Origin: Monodelphis domestica
Taxonomy: Eukaryota > Chordata > Mammalia > Didelphimorphia > Didelphidae
DNA: 64,000 bases
Direction of reading: 5' to 3'
Assembly (NCBI RefSeq): GCF_027887165.1
Contig: NC_077228.1
Location: forward strand, 104,431,799 to 104,495,798
Part shown: one piece after another, positions 1-10,974 of the stretch
Position numbering within the stretch: position 1 is the first letter of the stretch
Layout: each line of letters starts with the position of its first letter
Notes under the pieces: generated by a model
The model's database searches: none
What the model saw: only the letters and a program-made list of their open reading frames with translations
What the model was told of the DNA's origin: nothing
Position numbers and translations under genes: made by a program

Positions 1-615
1 TCATAAGATATCTTCTTAGTAAAGGGACATCCTAGTGTCTATACTGACTAAGCTGGGAATTAATTTCCACCTTAAGGGGAGAGAGTAGAGACTGTGCTGT
101 CCTAATTGAGATTTCTGGTCCTTAAAATGTATCTCTATCCCCACCCCCCACCCCCATGTGGGGGGACTTGAATGAGCAGGATTGTGGAATGGGAAAGCAA
201 TCACCCCCCCCCCTCCCCAGCACTAGCACTTTGGTCAGGTCCCACAGCCACTAGTCAGATTCGAGGCCCCATATTTCAGAAAACTGAGATTAAAGAGGAG
301 CCAGCACAGAGAGAAATAAGGGCCGAGGGCCTGAGACACTTAGCTGCTGGGGAGTGGCATCAAATGCTCCTCCAAGCAAAGCCCTCTGCCTGCAAATGGC
401 ATCATATGATCCCATATAAGATTTTGTGAGAATGAAGGAGAGGTGAACAGTTCACATGTAGTCCTGTTGATGGAGTAAGTTTGGGGTAGGTTTGAGGCCA
501 GGGTGGGGCAGGGAGGCTGAGGGAAGCTTGCTCCCGGCACAAATGGAGGTTGGAGGTTTGAAGGTAATGACTGTGAAACCCTTTACCAATACCTTCTCTT
601 ACCTCCACCTTACAG
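1..615 (+). other. RNPEP: RNPEP intron (3' part)
   Basis: This stretch precedes the first recognisable RNPEP coding exon and ends in a pyrimidine-rich acceptor, CCACCTTACAG. It holds C-rich runs near 137-162 and 204-220. I see no exon or clear repeat in it. The long open frame that runs into the exon from 492 is only intronic read-through. Confidence 0.7.
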
Positions 616-840
616 GCTTTGAGTTTGATAGGTGGCTGAACACCCCAGGATGGCCCCCTTACCTACCTGACCTCTCCCCGGGTGACTCACTTATGAAGCC
701 TGCCGAGGAGCTTGCCGAGCTTTGGGCTGCTGAGAAGCTAGACTTAGGAGCTATTGCTGCTGTGGATATCTCTACCTGGAAGACCTATCAGCTAGTCTAC
801 TTCCTGGATAAGATCCTACAGAAATCCCCTTTACCTCCTG
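616..840 (+). CDS. RNPEP: RNPEP antepenultimate exon
   Basis: The exon is 225 bp long, with acceptor TTACAG before 616 and donor GTAAGC at 841. It encodes GFEFDRWLNTPGWPPYLPDL through QKSPLPPG. This is the part of the C-terminal domain with the strongly conserved LNTPGWPP motif. Confidence 0.95.
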
Positions 841-3800
841 GTAAGCTCCAGGAAAGCAGTGGACTGGTTAGTCACCAGAGTGATTCCTTATTCCAGATTT
901 GTGCTTGCTACTGTGAAGAAAACCAGATGAAGCAAACAGGAGCAATTCATCACACTTGGCAAACAGACACAAATACTTGGATAAAAAACATCTAAACCCA
1001 TAAACACGAACATATACAAGTATATAAATGCTGAGTGATATAAAACAGATTTTTAGTCTATTTTACCTTGTTTTGAAGTAGAAAATGATAGGGAACATGA
1101 GGTCTCATGAATTTTGCAAAGGCTTTGCATGTGACAGCAGGAATAGCAAGCTAAATAACAAATTTAACTTGTAGCAGAGAACTTGATTTAACTTGGTTGG
1201 AATTCAGATTTAGATGGATTTTGATAGAAGGACCTATGGAAAGGTCAGGCTGAAATGTGACCCAGATGCCTTAGTCAGTAGAAAGTCTTTACCAAAAGAG
1301 ATCATGACTGTCAGATCCTGAGCTTCAAGGCTCAAATGGTAGAAGACCTGGGCTTCTGATAATTTAGAGATCAGGGATTAAGTGTTTATTCCGTGCACAG
1401 AGTATCTTGGGAGTGTCTTGTGGAGCCTCGTTCTGCCTCATCTTGGAAAGAGGCGGGTACCAAGTATGAGTTGAGTCTGGCTTAGGGACCAGCATATGTT
1501 TTGTCCTGGCCCAGATGCCTAAACAGAGAGCAGCCTTGATTTCAGAGTGACCAGCCTTGGAAGTTGATGCTGATTCCCCCACAATGGTAGATACTACACT
1601 TGGCCATTAAAGGACACTAAAGGTCAGGGTTTTCATTCTATCTCCAAGTTTCTGGTCCCCTTCTCCATTATCTTCCAAGTTGCTGTTGTCTGGTCCTTTC
1701 CTCTTCCAACTTCTCCCTGTATTTTCTTATCCATATCAGCCTCAGTTCTACCCCTCCACAGTCAACATCCTTCTCTGTCATCCGGTTTGACTGTGACCCA
1801 GAAGTTGCCAGTGTTGGGAGACTCCCCTTAGGCCTAGAATTCTTCACAATCTCTACATTATCCTTCCTCATCTATCTCTTTCTACCCTCTTTAGTACAGG
1901 ATGGTCTTTCGCCCACCTCTAGCACATCGCTTCAGAAAAGGTAATAGTTTCATGTTGTCCTTTTGCTTGTTCACTCATTTCAGTCGTGTCTGACTCTTTG
2001 TGACCCTATTTGGGATTTTCTTGGCAAAGATACTGGAGTGGTTTGCAGCTCCTTCTTCAGCTCATTTTACACATGAGGAATTGAGACAAACAAGGTCACA
2101 CAGCTAGTGGTGTGTAAGGCTAGATTTTAGTTCATGCAGCCAAGTCTTCTGAATCCAGGCCTGACACTATCCACCATGTCACCTAGATGCTGCCCTTTTG
2201 TTAACATCACTGAAAAACTTCTCCTGAGGTGCATTTCATCTATACCACCTGGTCCAGGTCCTTCTTATTCCTAGGTTAATCTCCTTTAGTGCCTGGCGAT
2301 GCATTCTAGCATCCTCTTGAATACTCCGAACTTCCCAGGATATCACCTTCCAGGACCTGCATCTTAACTCTTCCCATCACTATTAACTTTATGATCTTGA
2401 ACTTTGAAATTCTTTTTTTTCATCTTAATATCCTATTCTTACTCTTCCTCATTTTTTCCCTTAAAAATTAATACTGAGCTTCACCTAAAGAACATTTCCA
2501 AACATAAAGCAAAACATGCAGACAAAAAAATTAGATTCTCTATGAAACCATGAACTCTACTTCATACCACTTACATCAAGTATATAATCGTCATGCTTCT
2601 ATTTGAACTCTTTTTGTTCCATTGGGTGAATTTTAAATATTACAATGGCCCTCTTAAGACATTATTATTGCTAACCCCACACGTTTATTTTGTATTATTT
2701 ATTTGCACACATAATGGATCTTCCCTGTCTCCAGTTGAATAGAATCCATCCAACCTGCTGAAGGCAGGGTTTTTAAATTTTCACGTCTGTACCTCCAGGT
2801 TTCTTTCCAGTTTTATAAAGCTCATATCTTGTAGTCGAATGACTGACTCCTCTCGATTGCTCTGCCTTCTTTCTAGGGAATGTGAAAGAAATGGGAGACA
2901 CATACCTCAAGATCTCAAATGCCCGAAATGCAGAGCTGCGTTTGCGCTGGAGCCAAATTGTCATCAAAAATGACCACCAGGCAGATTTTAAGAAAGTGCA
3001 GGATTTCCTGCAGAGTCAGGTGAGTGAGTCCCCACGGACTCTTTAGTGGCCTCCTCTGCTTCAAGGGAGACAGTCCTAGAGTTGACAGGGTAGGGGTAGA
3101 GCCCTGTAGGTCTTTAAGAAGATGGCCTGGAGGGCCCTGTCCTGCCCTGCTTATTCACAGATTTATTATTCAATAAGGAACTGTTAAGCTATTATTAAAT
3201 AAAACTGGAAGGGTCTCCTAAGGGAAAGAATCAGGTTTATGGACTCTTTAGTACAAATCTGTTTGTAGGGGCAGCTCAGTGGATAGAGCCAGGCCTAGAA
3301 TTGGGAGGATCTGGGTTCCGATGTGGGCTTAGACACTTTCTAGCTGTGACTTAATCTAGTGACTCTAGCAAGTCACTTCATCCCAATTGTCTAGTTCTTA
3401 TTGCTCCTTCACCTTGGAATCAATACTTATTATCAATTCTAAGGCCGAAGGTAAGGATTTTTTAAAAAAGCAAAAACAACTCAAGTTGGTAGATACTCAT
3501 TGAACACTGGGAAGAATGACAGATGAGGAACCACCCACAGGGAAAACTCCCCAGAGGAAAATGCTAAACACCAAAAGATACCAGTTTAAATTGGAGGTCT
3601 CTACTCCCTGGGAAAACCCTGTGACTGGAGGTCAGTGAAGACTGGACTCAGTCAGATAAGATCATCCTATGAGGAGAGCCTGGGGGTTTGGGGAGAGCCC
3701 AGAGGCCCTGGCAGTAACAGCCTTAAATTCCAGGGAAAAGAAAGAATAAAGTTTGGCAGAAGACAGGCATTTATTTAATTACTTCATTTGTGCAAGTCTG

Positions 3801-4804
3801 GGAGCTGGATGTCTGTGTGGATCTAGGGAGATGGACTCATTGGCCTTTTAAGGTTTCTTCAAAATTTACGATTTTAAAAAAGTTTTAATTTTATTTCTTT
3901 ATAATAAATTTATTCAATTTTAAAATATAAATATTAGAGTTGCCCCCATACTTGGAGTAAATGAAAGATGATGTTTTTTTAATTAATGAATTCAGAATAT
4001 ATCTTTTTGATGTAGATAAATCTTTTAAATTGTTTAATTTAGAATATTTTTCCATGGTTACACGATTCCTGTTTTTTCCTGCCCCTCCTCCCTTCCCCCT
4101 CCCATAGCCAGTGAGCAATTCCACTGGGTTTTACATGTCATTGATCAAGATCTATTTCCATATTATTAATATTTGCACTAGGGTGATTGCTTAGAGTCTA
4201 CATCCCCAATCACATCCCCATCAAAATATGTGACCAAGCAGTTGTTTTTCTTCTGTGTTTCTGCTCCCACAAAAAAAGATAATGCTTTTTAATTTGCAAA
4301 TACTTCCCACTTTATTCAAACTAGACATTAAAGAGAATCAGCTTTAATTCATGAAGCCTTTAATATCTGGCTTCTTGCTCTCTAGAGAACTATCCAGAAG
4401 TGAAATTCTGTTGTGTTTGTACCCTCCTCCCCCTACCCTGATGTGTGTCTTCTTGTTAATGAGCTAATAAGTCAGGGTCAGTAGAGTCCCTGTCAGCCAG
4501 CAGGCCAGAGGGTGGGTGTGCTGCCTGGTTCTCTTGTTTCTCATTCTCCTCTGGAGCCAGGACTCCGGGTCTGAGGAGGTGCAGAGGGGTGGGGGGGGAG
4601 GCATGTGGTGTCTTACTGCTTGGGCCATGTTTTTGCTCTCTGCAGGGAAAGCAGAAGTATACCCTCCCGCTGTACCATGCCATGATGAATGGCAGCCAAG
4701 CAGCCCACGTCCTAGCCAAAGAGACCTTTTCCACCACCGCCCCCCAGCTCCACAGCAACGTTGTCAATTATGTCCAGCAGATCATGGAATCCAAGAACAG
4801 TTAG
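616..4804 (+). CDS. RNPEP: RNPEP, aminopeptidase B, last three coding exons (5' part outside window)
   Basis: Aminopeptidase B is an M1-family zinc exopeptidase that removes N-terminal Arg and Lys; it is found in the secretory pathway and outside the cell. The joined exons (616-840, 2877-3019, 4646-4804) encode about the last 175 residues of a roughly 650-residue family protein. This is the helical C-terminal (LTA4H-like) domain, with the hallmark stretches FEFDRWLNTPGWPPYLPDL, KTYQLVYFLDKILQKSPLP, SNARNAELRLRW and HSNVVNYVQQI. The zinc-binding HEXXH motif and catalytic domain lie upstream of the window. Splice sites are canonical GT/AG and phases agree: the first exon opens at the second base of a Gly codon, the first junction splits a Gly codon after base 1, and the second falls between codons. 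No in-frame stop or frameshift is seen, so this looks like the functional gene. Identity rests on remembered family sequence. Confidence 0.96.
841..2876 (+). other. RNPEP: RNPEP intron
   Basis: The intron is 2036 bp, bounded by GTAAGC and TTCTAG. It contains one RTE-tailed SINE (1969-2195, minus). I recognise nothing else in the remaining sequence. Confidence 0.85.
1969..2195 (-). repeat. RTE-tailed marsupial SINE
   Basis: Read on the minus strand, it has a tRNA-like head and a tail resembling the 3' end of RTE/BovB LINEs. On the plus strand this appears as CAGTCGTGTCTGACTCTTTG, then TACTGGAGTGGTTTGC and CTCATTTTACACATGAGG. Other copies are at 52.8, 55.3 and 55.9 kb. It is moderately diverged. 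Confidence 0.75.
2877..3019 (+). CDS. RNPEP: RNPEP penultimate exon
   Basis: The exon is 143 bp, with acceptor TTTCTAG before 2877 and donor GTGAGT at 3020. It encodes NVKEMGDTYLKISNARNAEL and continues to DFLQSQ. SNARNAELRLRW is a signature of the RNPEP C-terminal domain. Confidence 0.95.
3268..3466 (+). repeat. Marsupial CORE-SINE (MAR1/WSINE1 type)
   Basis: This is the first of more than 30 copies in the window. A complete copy reads GGGGCAGCTnnGTGGCTCAGTGG at the head, then TCCTGGGTTCAAAT, CTAGCTGTGTGACC...GCAAGTCACTTAACC, GCCTAGCCCTTAC, and a 3' part CAATACA..GTATTGATTCTAAGA..GAAGGTAAGGGTTTAAAA with an A-rich tail. This copy is full length but old, with a 7-bp disruption in the GTGTGACC box. 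Confidence 0.85.
3890..4240 (-). repeat. L1 3'-end fragment
   Basis: On the minus strand the sequence matches the 3' UTR of the marsupial L1 seen complete at 45.2-46.5 kb. Shared pieces are GGGGATGTAGACTCTAA, CATGTAAAACCCAGTGGAAT, GGGAAGGAGG and AAATATTCTAAAT, followed by a T/A-rich tail at the low-coordinate end. It is a 5'-truncated insertion in the RNPEP intron. Confidence 0.7.
4646..4804 (+). CDS. RNPEP: RNPEP terminal coding exon
   Basis: The exon encodes 52 residues from GKQKYTLPLYHAMMNGSQAA to YVQQIMESKNS, then TAG. The acceptor is CTCTGCAG. The C-terminal tail ESKNS is the least conserved part of the family, which is expected. Longer open frames overlapping this exon in other frames are shadows. 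Confidence 0.95.
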   Translation, partial: GKQKYTLPLYHAMMNGSQAAHVLAKETFSTTAPQLHSNVVNYVQQIMESKNS

Positions 4805-5165
4805 AGCCCCCGGCTGGGTTCTTGCCTCCTTTAGGTATCATGAGCCTTCAGAAGAGCGCTGTGTCTCTCCCCTCCATTTTCCCCACGCTGCAGAGGGCTC
4901 CAGTTCCAGGACTCCGCTCTGCGTGGGAAAGCTTCCCTGAAAGCTAGGTTTGGGACCAGGGAGCCTCCTCCCACGGTTTTCAGCAGTTCAGTAGGCCCTT
5001 GACATTGGCTGGGGGAGATGGCATCCCCCTTCCACCACAGTTTGGCATCAGGAAGAAGAAGAGAGCTGTTGTTGCTGACTCTTCGGGTGCTGTACAAAGG
5101 GCTGGTAGCTTGATTATTTTTTTTGAGGTTCAATATTTCAAATAAAATTTTTAGATGAAAAATAT
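4805..5165 (+). other. RNPEP: RNPEP 3' UTR
   Basis: This is the sequence after the stop codon up to about 20 bp past the poly(A) signal. It contains no recognisable repeat. The end is inferred from the signal position. Confidence 0.7.
5141..5146 (+). promoter_or_regulatory. RNPEP: RNPEP poly(A) signal
   Basis: A canonical AATAAA lies 337 bp after the stop codon, preceded by a T-rich run. A TG-rich stretch (GTGAGTGTGTGTCG) begins about 45 bp downstream and could serve as the downstream element. Confidence 0.75.
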
Positions 5166-5289
5166 GGAAACTGGTATTTGGCCAGGGGTGAGTGTGTGTC
5201 GTTCCAAACAGTATTATAGGGAGTCCCATGTGTGCATATGAAAAAAGAGCATAAGACAGAGACAGAACATGGAAACAAGTGAGTGTGAG

Positions 5290-5506
5290 TATTAAAGGCT
5301 TAATGGACTACTGAATGCCTGCTTCTGGCCAGGCACTGTGCCAAGCACTAAACCTCCCATTCCATCCTCTTTGTTACTGTCCCCATTTTACTGCTGAAGA
5401 AATGGGTAGACAGGTTCCATGCGTTGCCCAGTATCCCAGAGCTTTGAAGAGTCTGGTTGAATTTGAACTCAGGTCTTCCTGATTCCAGGCCCAGCACTCT
5501 ACCCAT
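5290..5506 (-). repeat. MIR-type SINE
   Basis: This is a near full-length MIR in reverse orientation. The landmarks are CCAGGCACTGTGCCAAGCAC, CCCATTTTACTGCTGAAGAAA and TTGAACTCAGGTCTTCCTG. Confidence 0.75.
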
Positions 5507-6660
5507 GGTACCCTCTGTCTGTGGCTTAATGACCTGCTAGAATGAGGGATCTTCTCATTCTGTCCATTTGGCCCCGTGCTGCTATGCTCCCCATTTAAAT
5601 TTAAGTTCCATCAAAGCTCTCCCCACAGCAAACCATCTGGAGGTTCTCAGAGCTTCACCGGGCTGACTCCTGGGGCCTCACTGGTCCAGCATCCTCCCAT
5701 ATGGCCTGGAGTTCTTGTCCCAACTTCCCTGAATCTCTAACCTATTGCAGAAGGGCTTCTGCTTTGGTGGTTCAAGGCAGAGAAGGGCTCTGTGTGTGTA
5801 TGATGGTCCTGGGGGCTGGCGGGGGAAGTCAAGTTGGTACCAGAATATTAAACACGAGCCCTATCTTGGAAGGATATCTTGGTGGGATTTGTGCTGGGCA
5901 AAGGCCAGGAAAAGGGCTCTCCAGGCCATATGACCAGCCAGCCTTGCAGCGATAGTTTGGGGAGGGGAGTGATGAGAAAGGAGGTTGAGAGGTCTCAGAG
6001 AGTTTCCCTCAGGTCCTGGCCTGAATTGTGTATGCTTGCCACCTGCATAAAGCCAAAGCCTCAGACAGAGCTTGTGGGGGTGCCCCATGGGTTAGATAGC
6101 AGCCTGGAGCATCCCCCCCCAACCTCCACACAGGCTCCTCCCTGGGAGCCCCGAGTTTCCTGCAGCAGCAGCATGTGCCGGGCCTAGCAGAAGGGGAGAG
6201 TTGTGTTTGGCCCTTTGACAGGAGGCTGTTATTAAAGAAGTTTTGTCAGAGTGCGCACAGGCTCTGAAGAGGGGACCCCACTGGGCTGGCTCTGGTCCCC
6301 TCTTCCCTGCTTCCCCAAGCTTCCTGGGCAGGCCTCTAACCCCGGCCCCTGTTGGATGGAGGTGGTCAGGTGGACCACCGTATTCAATCTTTGTTTTTCT
6401 TTGCTCAAGGAAGGCAGAGGAATAAGTTAAAATGCTGTAACAAATGGTGTCCAAAAATGTTTTTAATAGCAATTAAGATTTATCAGCAAAAATCCCACCA
6501 TGAATAAGGCTCCTCAGGAGTAAGGGGAGGACTTCCAGACTGAACAAACAATTAAAATAGTAATAAGCTCCTTTTCACTTTTTAAATGAGCATTTACTAC
6601 ATATTACATAGAGGACATTCAATAAATAAAGGTTGGAAGCTTTAAAAAAAAAAAGCCTTG
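5507..6660. other. Intergenic, no gene recognised
   Basis: This is moderately GC-rich sequence downstream of RNPEP. Several overlapping open frames (for example around 5700-6480 on both strands) lack splice context, family motifs or codon bias, and I do not regard them as genes. No clear repeat is seen except A/T-rich sequence near 6440-6650. Confidence 0.5.
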
Positions 6661-6664
6661 CTGT

Positions 6665-6822
6665 GCAGCTAAATGGCACAGTGGATGGGCTCTTCCAGAC
6701 ACAGGAGGTCCTCGGTTCCAATATGACCTTAGGCACTATCTAGCTGTGTGACCCTGGGCAAGTCACAACCGCCATGGCCAGCTCTTCTGTCCCAAAACTG
6801 ATATGACGGAAGGTAAGCGACT
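6665..6822 (+). repeat. CORE-SINE, internally shortened
   Basis: The head (GCAGCTAAATGGCACAGTGGA) and the CTAGCTGTGTGACCCTGGGC box are present. The region between AGTCAC and the 3' part is compressed, giving about 158 bp. Confidence 0.75.
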
Positions 6823-7109
6823 TTTTGTTGTTTTTTAATGTTAACTTAGCCTTTCATGACCCCGTCATTTCCCCTTGGTAAACCATTCTAAACCCTCTGC
6901 CTTAGTGGCCCATCTATTACCAGTACATCTTCTCTTCCTTCCTCCCCTACTCCGCTGAGAAGAGGAAGGGCTGTAAGCACTGCGACTCCTCCATCCACCA
7001 TTAAGTCTTGATCCCTGGCTGCCCTCCCTCCCTGGGGCACTTACCTCAGCACCCTGGGATAGGAACAGCCACAGGAGAGTATTCCTCCCTGCAGCATGGC
7101 CTGAGGGCC

Positions 7110-7570
7110 TTCAGGGACTGGAAAGATGGCGCTGTACACCACTAGTCGGCCACCATCCTGTCTGGCACAAGATGGCCTCCTCATGTTCTTCGGAGCTCCC
7201 GATCATCCTCTTTCAGATCCAGACCGAGCCCTGTCCACAGCACAAATGGACGAGCCCTGTGGGCCGCCTTCCAACCCCGCGCCAGTTGGGACAGGAAACG
7301 TCCCAGCTTTCCTCCCGCTTCTTAGGCCAATTGCCGCCAAGGGAGCCCGCGCTGAATTCTGGGTCTTCATACAGCCAACTGTATATCAAAGGCAAGCGAG
7401 CATCCAAAGGAGCTCCCTATCGCCAGGGGACTATGGTTCTCGTGGGAGTTTTCTCTGGACATCCCTAGCCACAAGTCTCTTCCGGGAATTGTGCCTTGCT
7501 GGGTGCGGATGATCAGAAGGTACTAAAGTATTTTGTGGATCTTCGTCTGTCTGGGAATCATCGCTGGGGG
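7110..7570. promoter_or_regulatory. Orphan promoter-like CpG cluster
   Basis: By eye this stretch has about 18 CpGs in 450 bp, far above its surroundings. It carries a YY1-type AAGATGGCGCTG at 7122-7134, a second ACAAGATGGCC, and an ETS-type CTTCCGG at about 7475. Such combinations are typical of ubiquitous TSS-proximal DNA. No coding exon accompanies it. It could start a non-coding transcript between RNPEP and ELF3 or be an enhancer. Motifs are seen; function is inferred. Confidence 0.4.
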
Positions 7571-8009
7571 AGATCGGGAAGGCCTAGTTTTGCCCTCACT
7601 CACTAAAGAGCTTTGAAAAGTCAACAAGAACAAGTTGGGATCTTGTATTGGATCCGTCCTTCCCAACGGAACAGCCGCCACTTGCTGCCTAGATGCTGGC
7701 AATAATCTGGCGAGCGACCTTGGACAGAGTCTCTCCTCCGGCTTCCCTCAGAAAGCAGCTAGGGTTATTTTTCTAAAATACAAGCCTGGCTGCATCCCTC
7801 CTCCTTGCCGAAGCCTTTCACCATCTGGTCCCGATCTACTTTTTCCCCTTGGTTGTGCGTTACTCTATAAAAATCTATTTTTCAGAAAAGTAACTTTTTT
7901 TTTTCTGCTCCACATACACGGAATTCCATTTCCTGTGTACATGCCATCGCCCTGGTTCAGTCTGGTGAGTAGATTCTGCTCTTCTCCTTTTCCCTCCTAG
8001 AATCTCTGG
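7571..8009. other. Intergenic, nothing recognised
   Basis: This is unique-looking sequence with a T-rich run at 7890-7902. I see no gene, RNA or repeat signature. Confidence 0.4.
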
Positions 8010-8480
8010 TTTCTATCAAGCTCCTTCCTTCCAGCTCCAACCTCGGAGCCAGAGATTTCCTGGGTGATTAGTTTCATTTTTTGGTACTCTTTCAATGCTA
8101 AAACTTGCCCAACCTCTTACAATTTTCTCCATTGAAGAAAGTCTTTGTGGCATACATGTGAGATTTCCAATCAATCTTTGGCTTCTTTTATTTCTTAATC
8201 CTGAACCATATTTTGCAATATTGGTTTTAAACCCCTCCCCGACAACCACCTTTTTCACTGAAATCTCCCATAGCACCAATATATAAGCAGACCATTTGTA
8301 GGATCATTTCACATTCTTCATGAAATGCCAAAATATCTTCATCTGCCAATGGATGTTGACTGGTGAACTGCCATTATTTTCATGATGGTCCTTTTGCTTA
8401 TGTATTTCAAAGCAAGATAATTGAGCATCTCATGAAATGATGTTTCTTGTTTATATTTATATTTTCATTTATTTTTTAGT
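8010..8480 (-). repeat. RTE (BovB-like) LINE fragment, endonuclease region
   Basis: The minus-strand translation contains MGDFS followed, after a frame change, by KYGSGLRNKRSQRLIGN. This resembles the GDxNAKVG...GLGxRNxRGQRLIEF segment of the RTE apurinic-type endonuclease. The fragment is degenerate and has no 3' end here. Confidence 0.6.
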
Positions 8481-9065
8481 TTAGTCTATATTTGGGTACA
8501 TGAACCAATTCCAACAACTCCCTGGTCTCTCCACGGAGAATCATTGAACAATCCTGTTTAATTGCAAAGTTTTTATATCACAAGAAAATAAAAATCAAGC
8601 TTTATGGTACCCAAGTGGATAGGGAACAATCCACTCGCCTGGAACTCTAGGTCATCTCTTCTCTTTTGTAAGTTAAATGAAGATCCTAGACTCTTTTCTG
8701 GCTTTAAATATATGACCCAATGATATTAATTGTAATAAGAAATTCTCCTCCTTACCATGACCGAAATACTGATAATTTATCTGTCTGGTGTGTCTGCTTG
8801 GGATAAGAGCCTGGAACAGTGACAAGTTTTGAAGATGAAAAAGACAAAAGAATCACAGAGATATATTGGGCAGGGTGCTTTGTTCCCTGGCCTGGGGATT
8901 CAAATTGGTGACTGATGAAATTTTACTGGGATGGGTTTCCAGGGTACTTCAGCCATGTACCATTTCAGCACTGAGGTTTCATGGACAAACAGGAACATAG
9001 GAAGATTCCAAAGCAAAGTATCCAGACACCCCTGCAGAGTTGGGAAGTATTAGAGGAAAGCCCTG
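8481..9065. other. Intergenic, old repeat remnants
   Basis: About 8590-8720 has a worn CORE-SINE flavour (AAGTGGATAGGGAACAATCCA). The remainder is unassigned. No coding signal is seen. Confidence 0.35.
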
Positions 9066-9071
9066 ATTCAC

Positions 9072-9088
9072 TCCTGCCCCCTGGTCAC
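9072..9088 (-). promoter_or_regulatory. Candidate CTCF motif, minus orientation
   Basis: Read on the minus strand, GACCAGGGGGCAGGA retains the whole CCAGGGGGCAG core. It departs from the 15-base consensus CCASYAGRKGGCRSY at three flanking positions. See the perfect, oppositely oriented site at 20236. Confidence 0.4.
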
Positions 9089-9089
9089 T

Positions 9090-10545
9090 TGGCTACTACA
9101 GGGGAAAGATATTCAACAAAGGTATTCATTTGAGGGCGCCATATTGATTCAGCTCCCTGCCTCCAAATGGCGCCTGCCAGTCCAACTGTCAAGCTTCAAA
9201 TCTCAGCTCCTTATAGTTTTTCATTTTTAGGGTACCAGTAAGCCACATCAACAGTCTTCATTTTATTCCTTGAGTCAATTAAGTCTCATGGACAGTTTCC
9301 CTACATTTTAAGGAAGAACTATCTCTCATAGAACCTTGGAATATTGCTTGATCCTGATTGTCTATGAAGCTTTGACCTTAAGCTGTACTCCATTTTGTAA
9401 TCTGCTTGTGAATTTACTATATGTATGCAGCTTAAAGAAAACATTGAAATTCCTGATTAGCTCTCTTTCCAATCTGGTATTGAAGCTAGAAGATAGGAGA
9501 AAGATATGGATTGCATTTTAAATAGGCTCCTGATTTGGGGAAGGGATTTTCTGGAAATCAAAAGGAAAGTACAATCTGTGTCACATGCCTCTACTTATAC
9601 TCTGATTTTACTCATCTAAATTGTAATCAAGAACTTAATTAAAGATGATAGATGAAGTAACACCAAGGGAAAGCCAATGAAAGGGAGTGGCCAAGTAGGC
9701 TGAGGTGTGAGACAGCAAAGGACATGTTAATTAAATGAGTCATGCTTCTAATAAGAAAGACTCAGAAGTGATGATGTGGCAGTGTGGGTGGGGCTGCCCT
9801 GTTCTTGATCCTGACTGCTTTCTTAAGAGGAGAATATATACTATCACAGACCTTCTTGTTATATAAACTTAGCCCCAGGATAGCTCTATGGGATCCCTTT
9901 TTCATTTATGCCCCAGTCCTGGTACATTTGGGAGTCATTATCTATGCAAATCCATAGCTTAAGGGGACCCACCATTGCTTCTTTTACCAGATTAAACCAC
10001 TGAATTCAGAGCTAAGATAGGGAAACAAAGTAACTGGGTAAAATCAGGAAACTCAATCAGGTGTGCAAAGAGCTTTTTAGAAGAAGTGGCTTGCCCTGCT
10101 TATAAAAAAAAAACAAAATGATGCTAGCCTGCATTGGGGTAGAGTTTCCTCATCTGGAGTTTCCTTACAAGTATTATTTCCCCCATGTGACTTGCTCACA
10201 ATCAATAACCTAGTTAGCAAGTGTCAGAATCAAGTTTTGAACCCAGATCTCCTGACTCCAAGTCCAGTGGTTTTTTCCTCCATTCGCTAAAGAAATGATG
10301 AAAGAAGAAATGAAAGAAGAAACAATAAATTGAATGTCAATAAATACAGTATTCAGTGAAAAAAGTTTGTGAAAAAAAATGGAAATCAAGGAAATTTGCC
10401 AGCCATCAACAAAAAAATGATTCAAAAAGGGAGAGGAAAACAGCAATCATCAAGGTTAAGGTTAAAAAAAAGAGAATTTTGTATATCTTTTGAAGATTTA
10501 CACTTTACAAACATCTCATTTTGTTGTCACAAGAACCCTGGGAGA
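9090..10545. other. AT-rich intergenic, unassigned
   Basis: There is no gene. The 9330-9900 stretch, with TATATAC- and TATATAAAC-like boxes near 9835-9865, has the texture of an old LTR or other interspersed repeat, but I cannot find ends or name a family. YY1-like AAATGGCGCC occurs at about 9166. Confidence 0.3.
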
Positions 10546-10547
10546 AA

Positions 10548-10586
10548 GATAAATAGATAAACAGACAGATAGATGGATAGATAGAT
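10548..10586. repeat. GATA-rich microsatellite
   Basis: This is an imperfect run of GATA/GACA units (AGATAAATAGATAAACAGAC continuing to ATAGATAGATT). Confidence 0.8.
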
Positions 10587-10778
10587 TCATCTACTATTTA
10601 TATTTTTATTTCTATATATAAAAATGTATATTTAAATCCTTTTCTTCTGTTTTAGAATCAACACTAAGTATGTAAGGCTTGGGTTCATTATCCATTAGGA
10701 CTCTGTCTCAGATATATTGCTCACAATGGACAAGCTCTGTAGGTCATCCATCCAAAGCCACATTGAAATCTATACAAT

Positions 10779-10974
10779 GGGGCAGGTTGGTGGCTCAGTG
10801 AGTAGAAAGCCAGGCCCAAGGGTCCTGGGTTCAAATTTGATCTCACTCAGATACTTCCTAGTTGGGTGAACCTGGGCAAGTCACTTAGCTCCCATTGCCT
10901 AGCCCTTACCACTCTTCTGCCTTAGAACTAATACACAGTCTTGATTCTGAGACAGAAGGAAGGCTTTAAAAAAA
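10779..10974 (+). repeat. CORE-SINE, full length
   Basis: All landmarks are present from GGGGCAGGTTGGTGGCTCAG to AAGGAAGGCTTTAAAAAAAG. The anticodon-proximal box is altered (GTTGGGTGAACC). Confidence 0.85.

Larger units (their letters stand above)
3020..4645 (+). other. RNPEP: RNPEP last intron
   Basis: The intron is 1626 bp, with donor GTGAGT and acceptor TCTGCAG. It carries a CORE-SINE at 3268 and the 3' end of an L1 at about 3890, both listed separately. The last 400 bp before the exon show no recognisable repeat. Confidence 0.85.

Noticed and set aside
492-995. 167-codon plus-strand open frame beginning before the RNPEP exon
   Set aside because: Only 616-840 is coding; the ends are intronic read-through past good splice sites.
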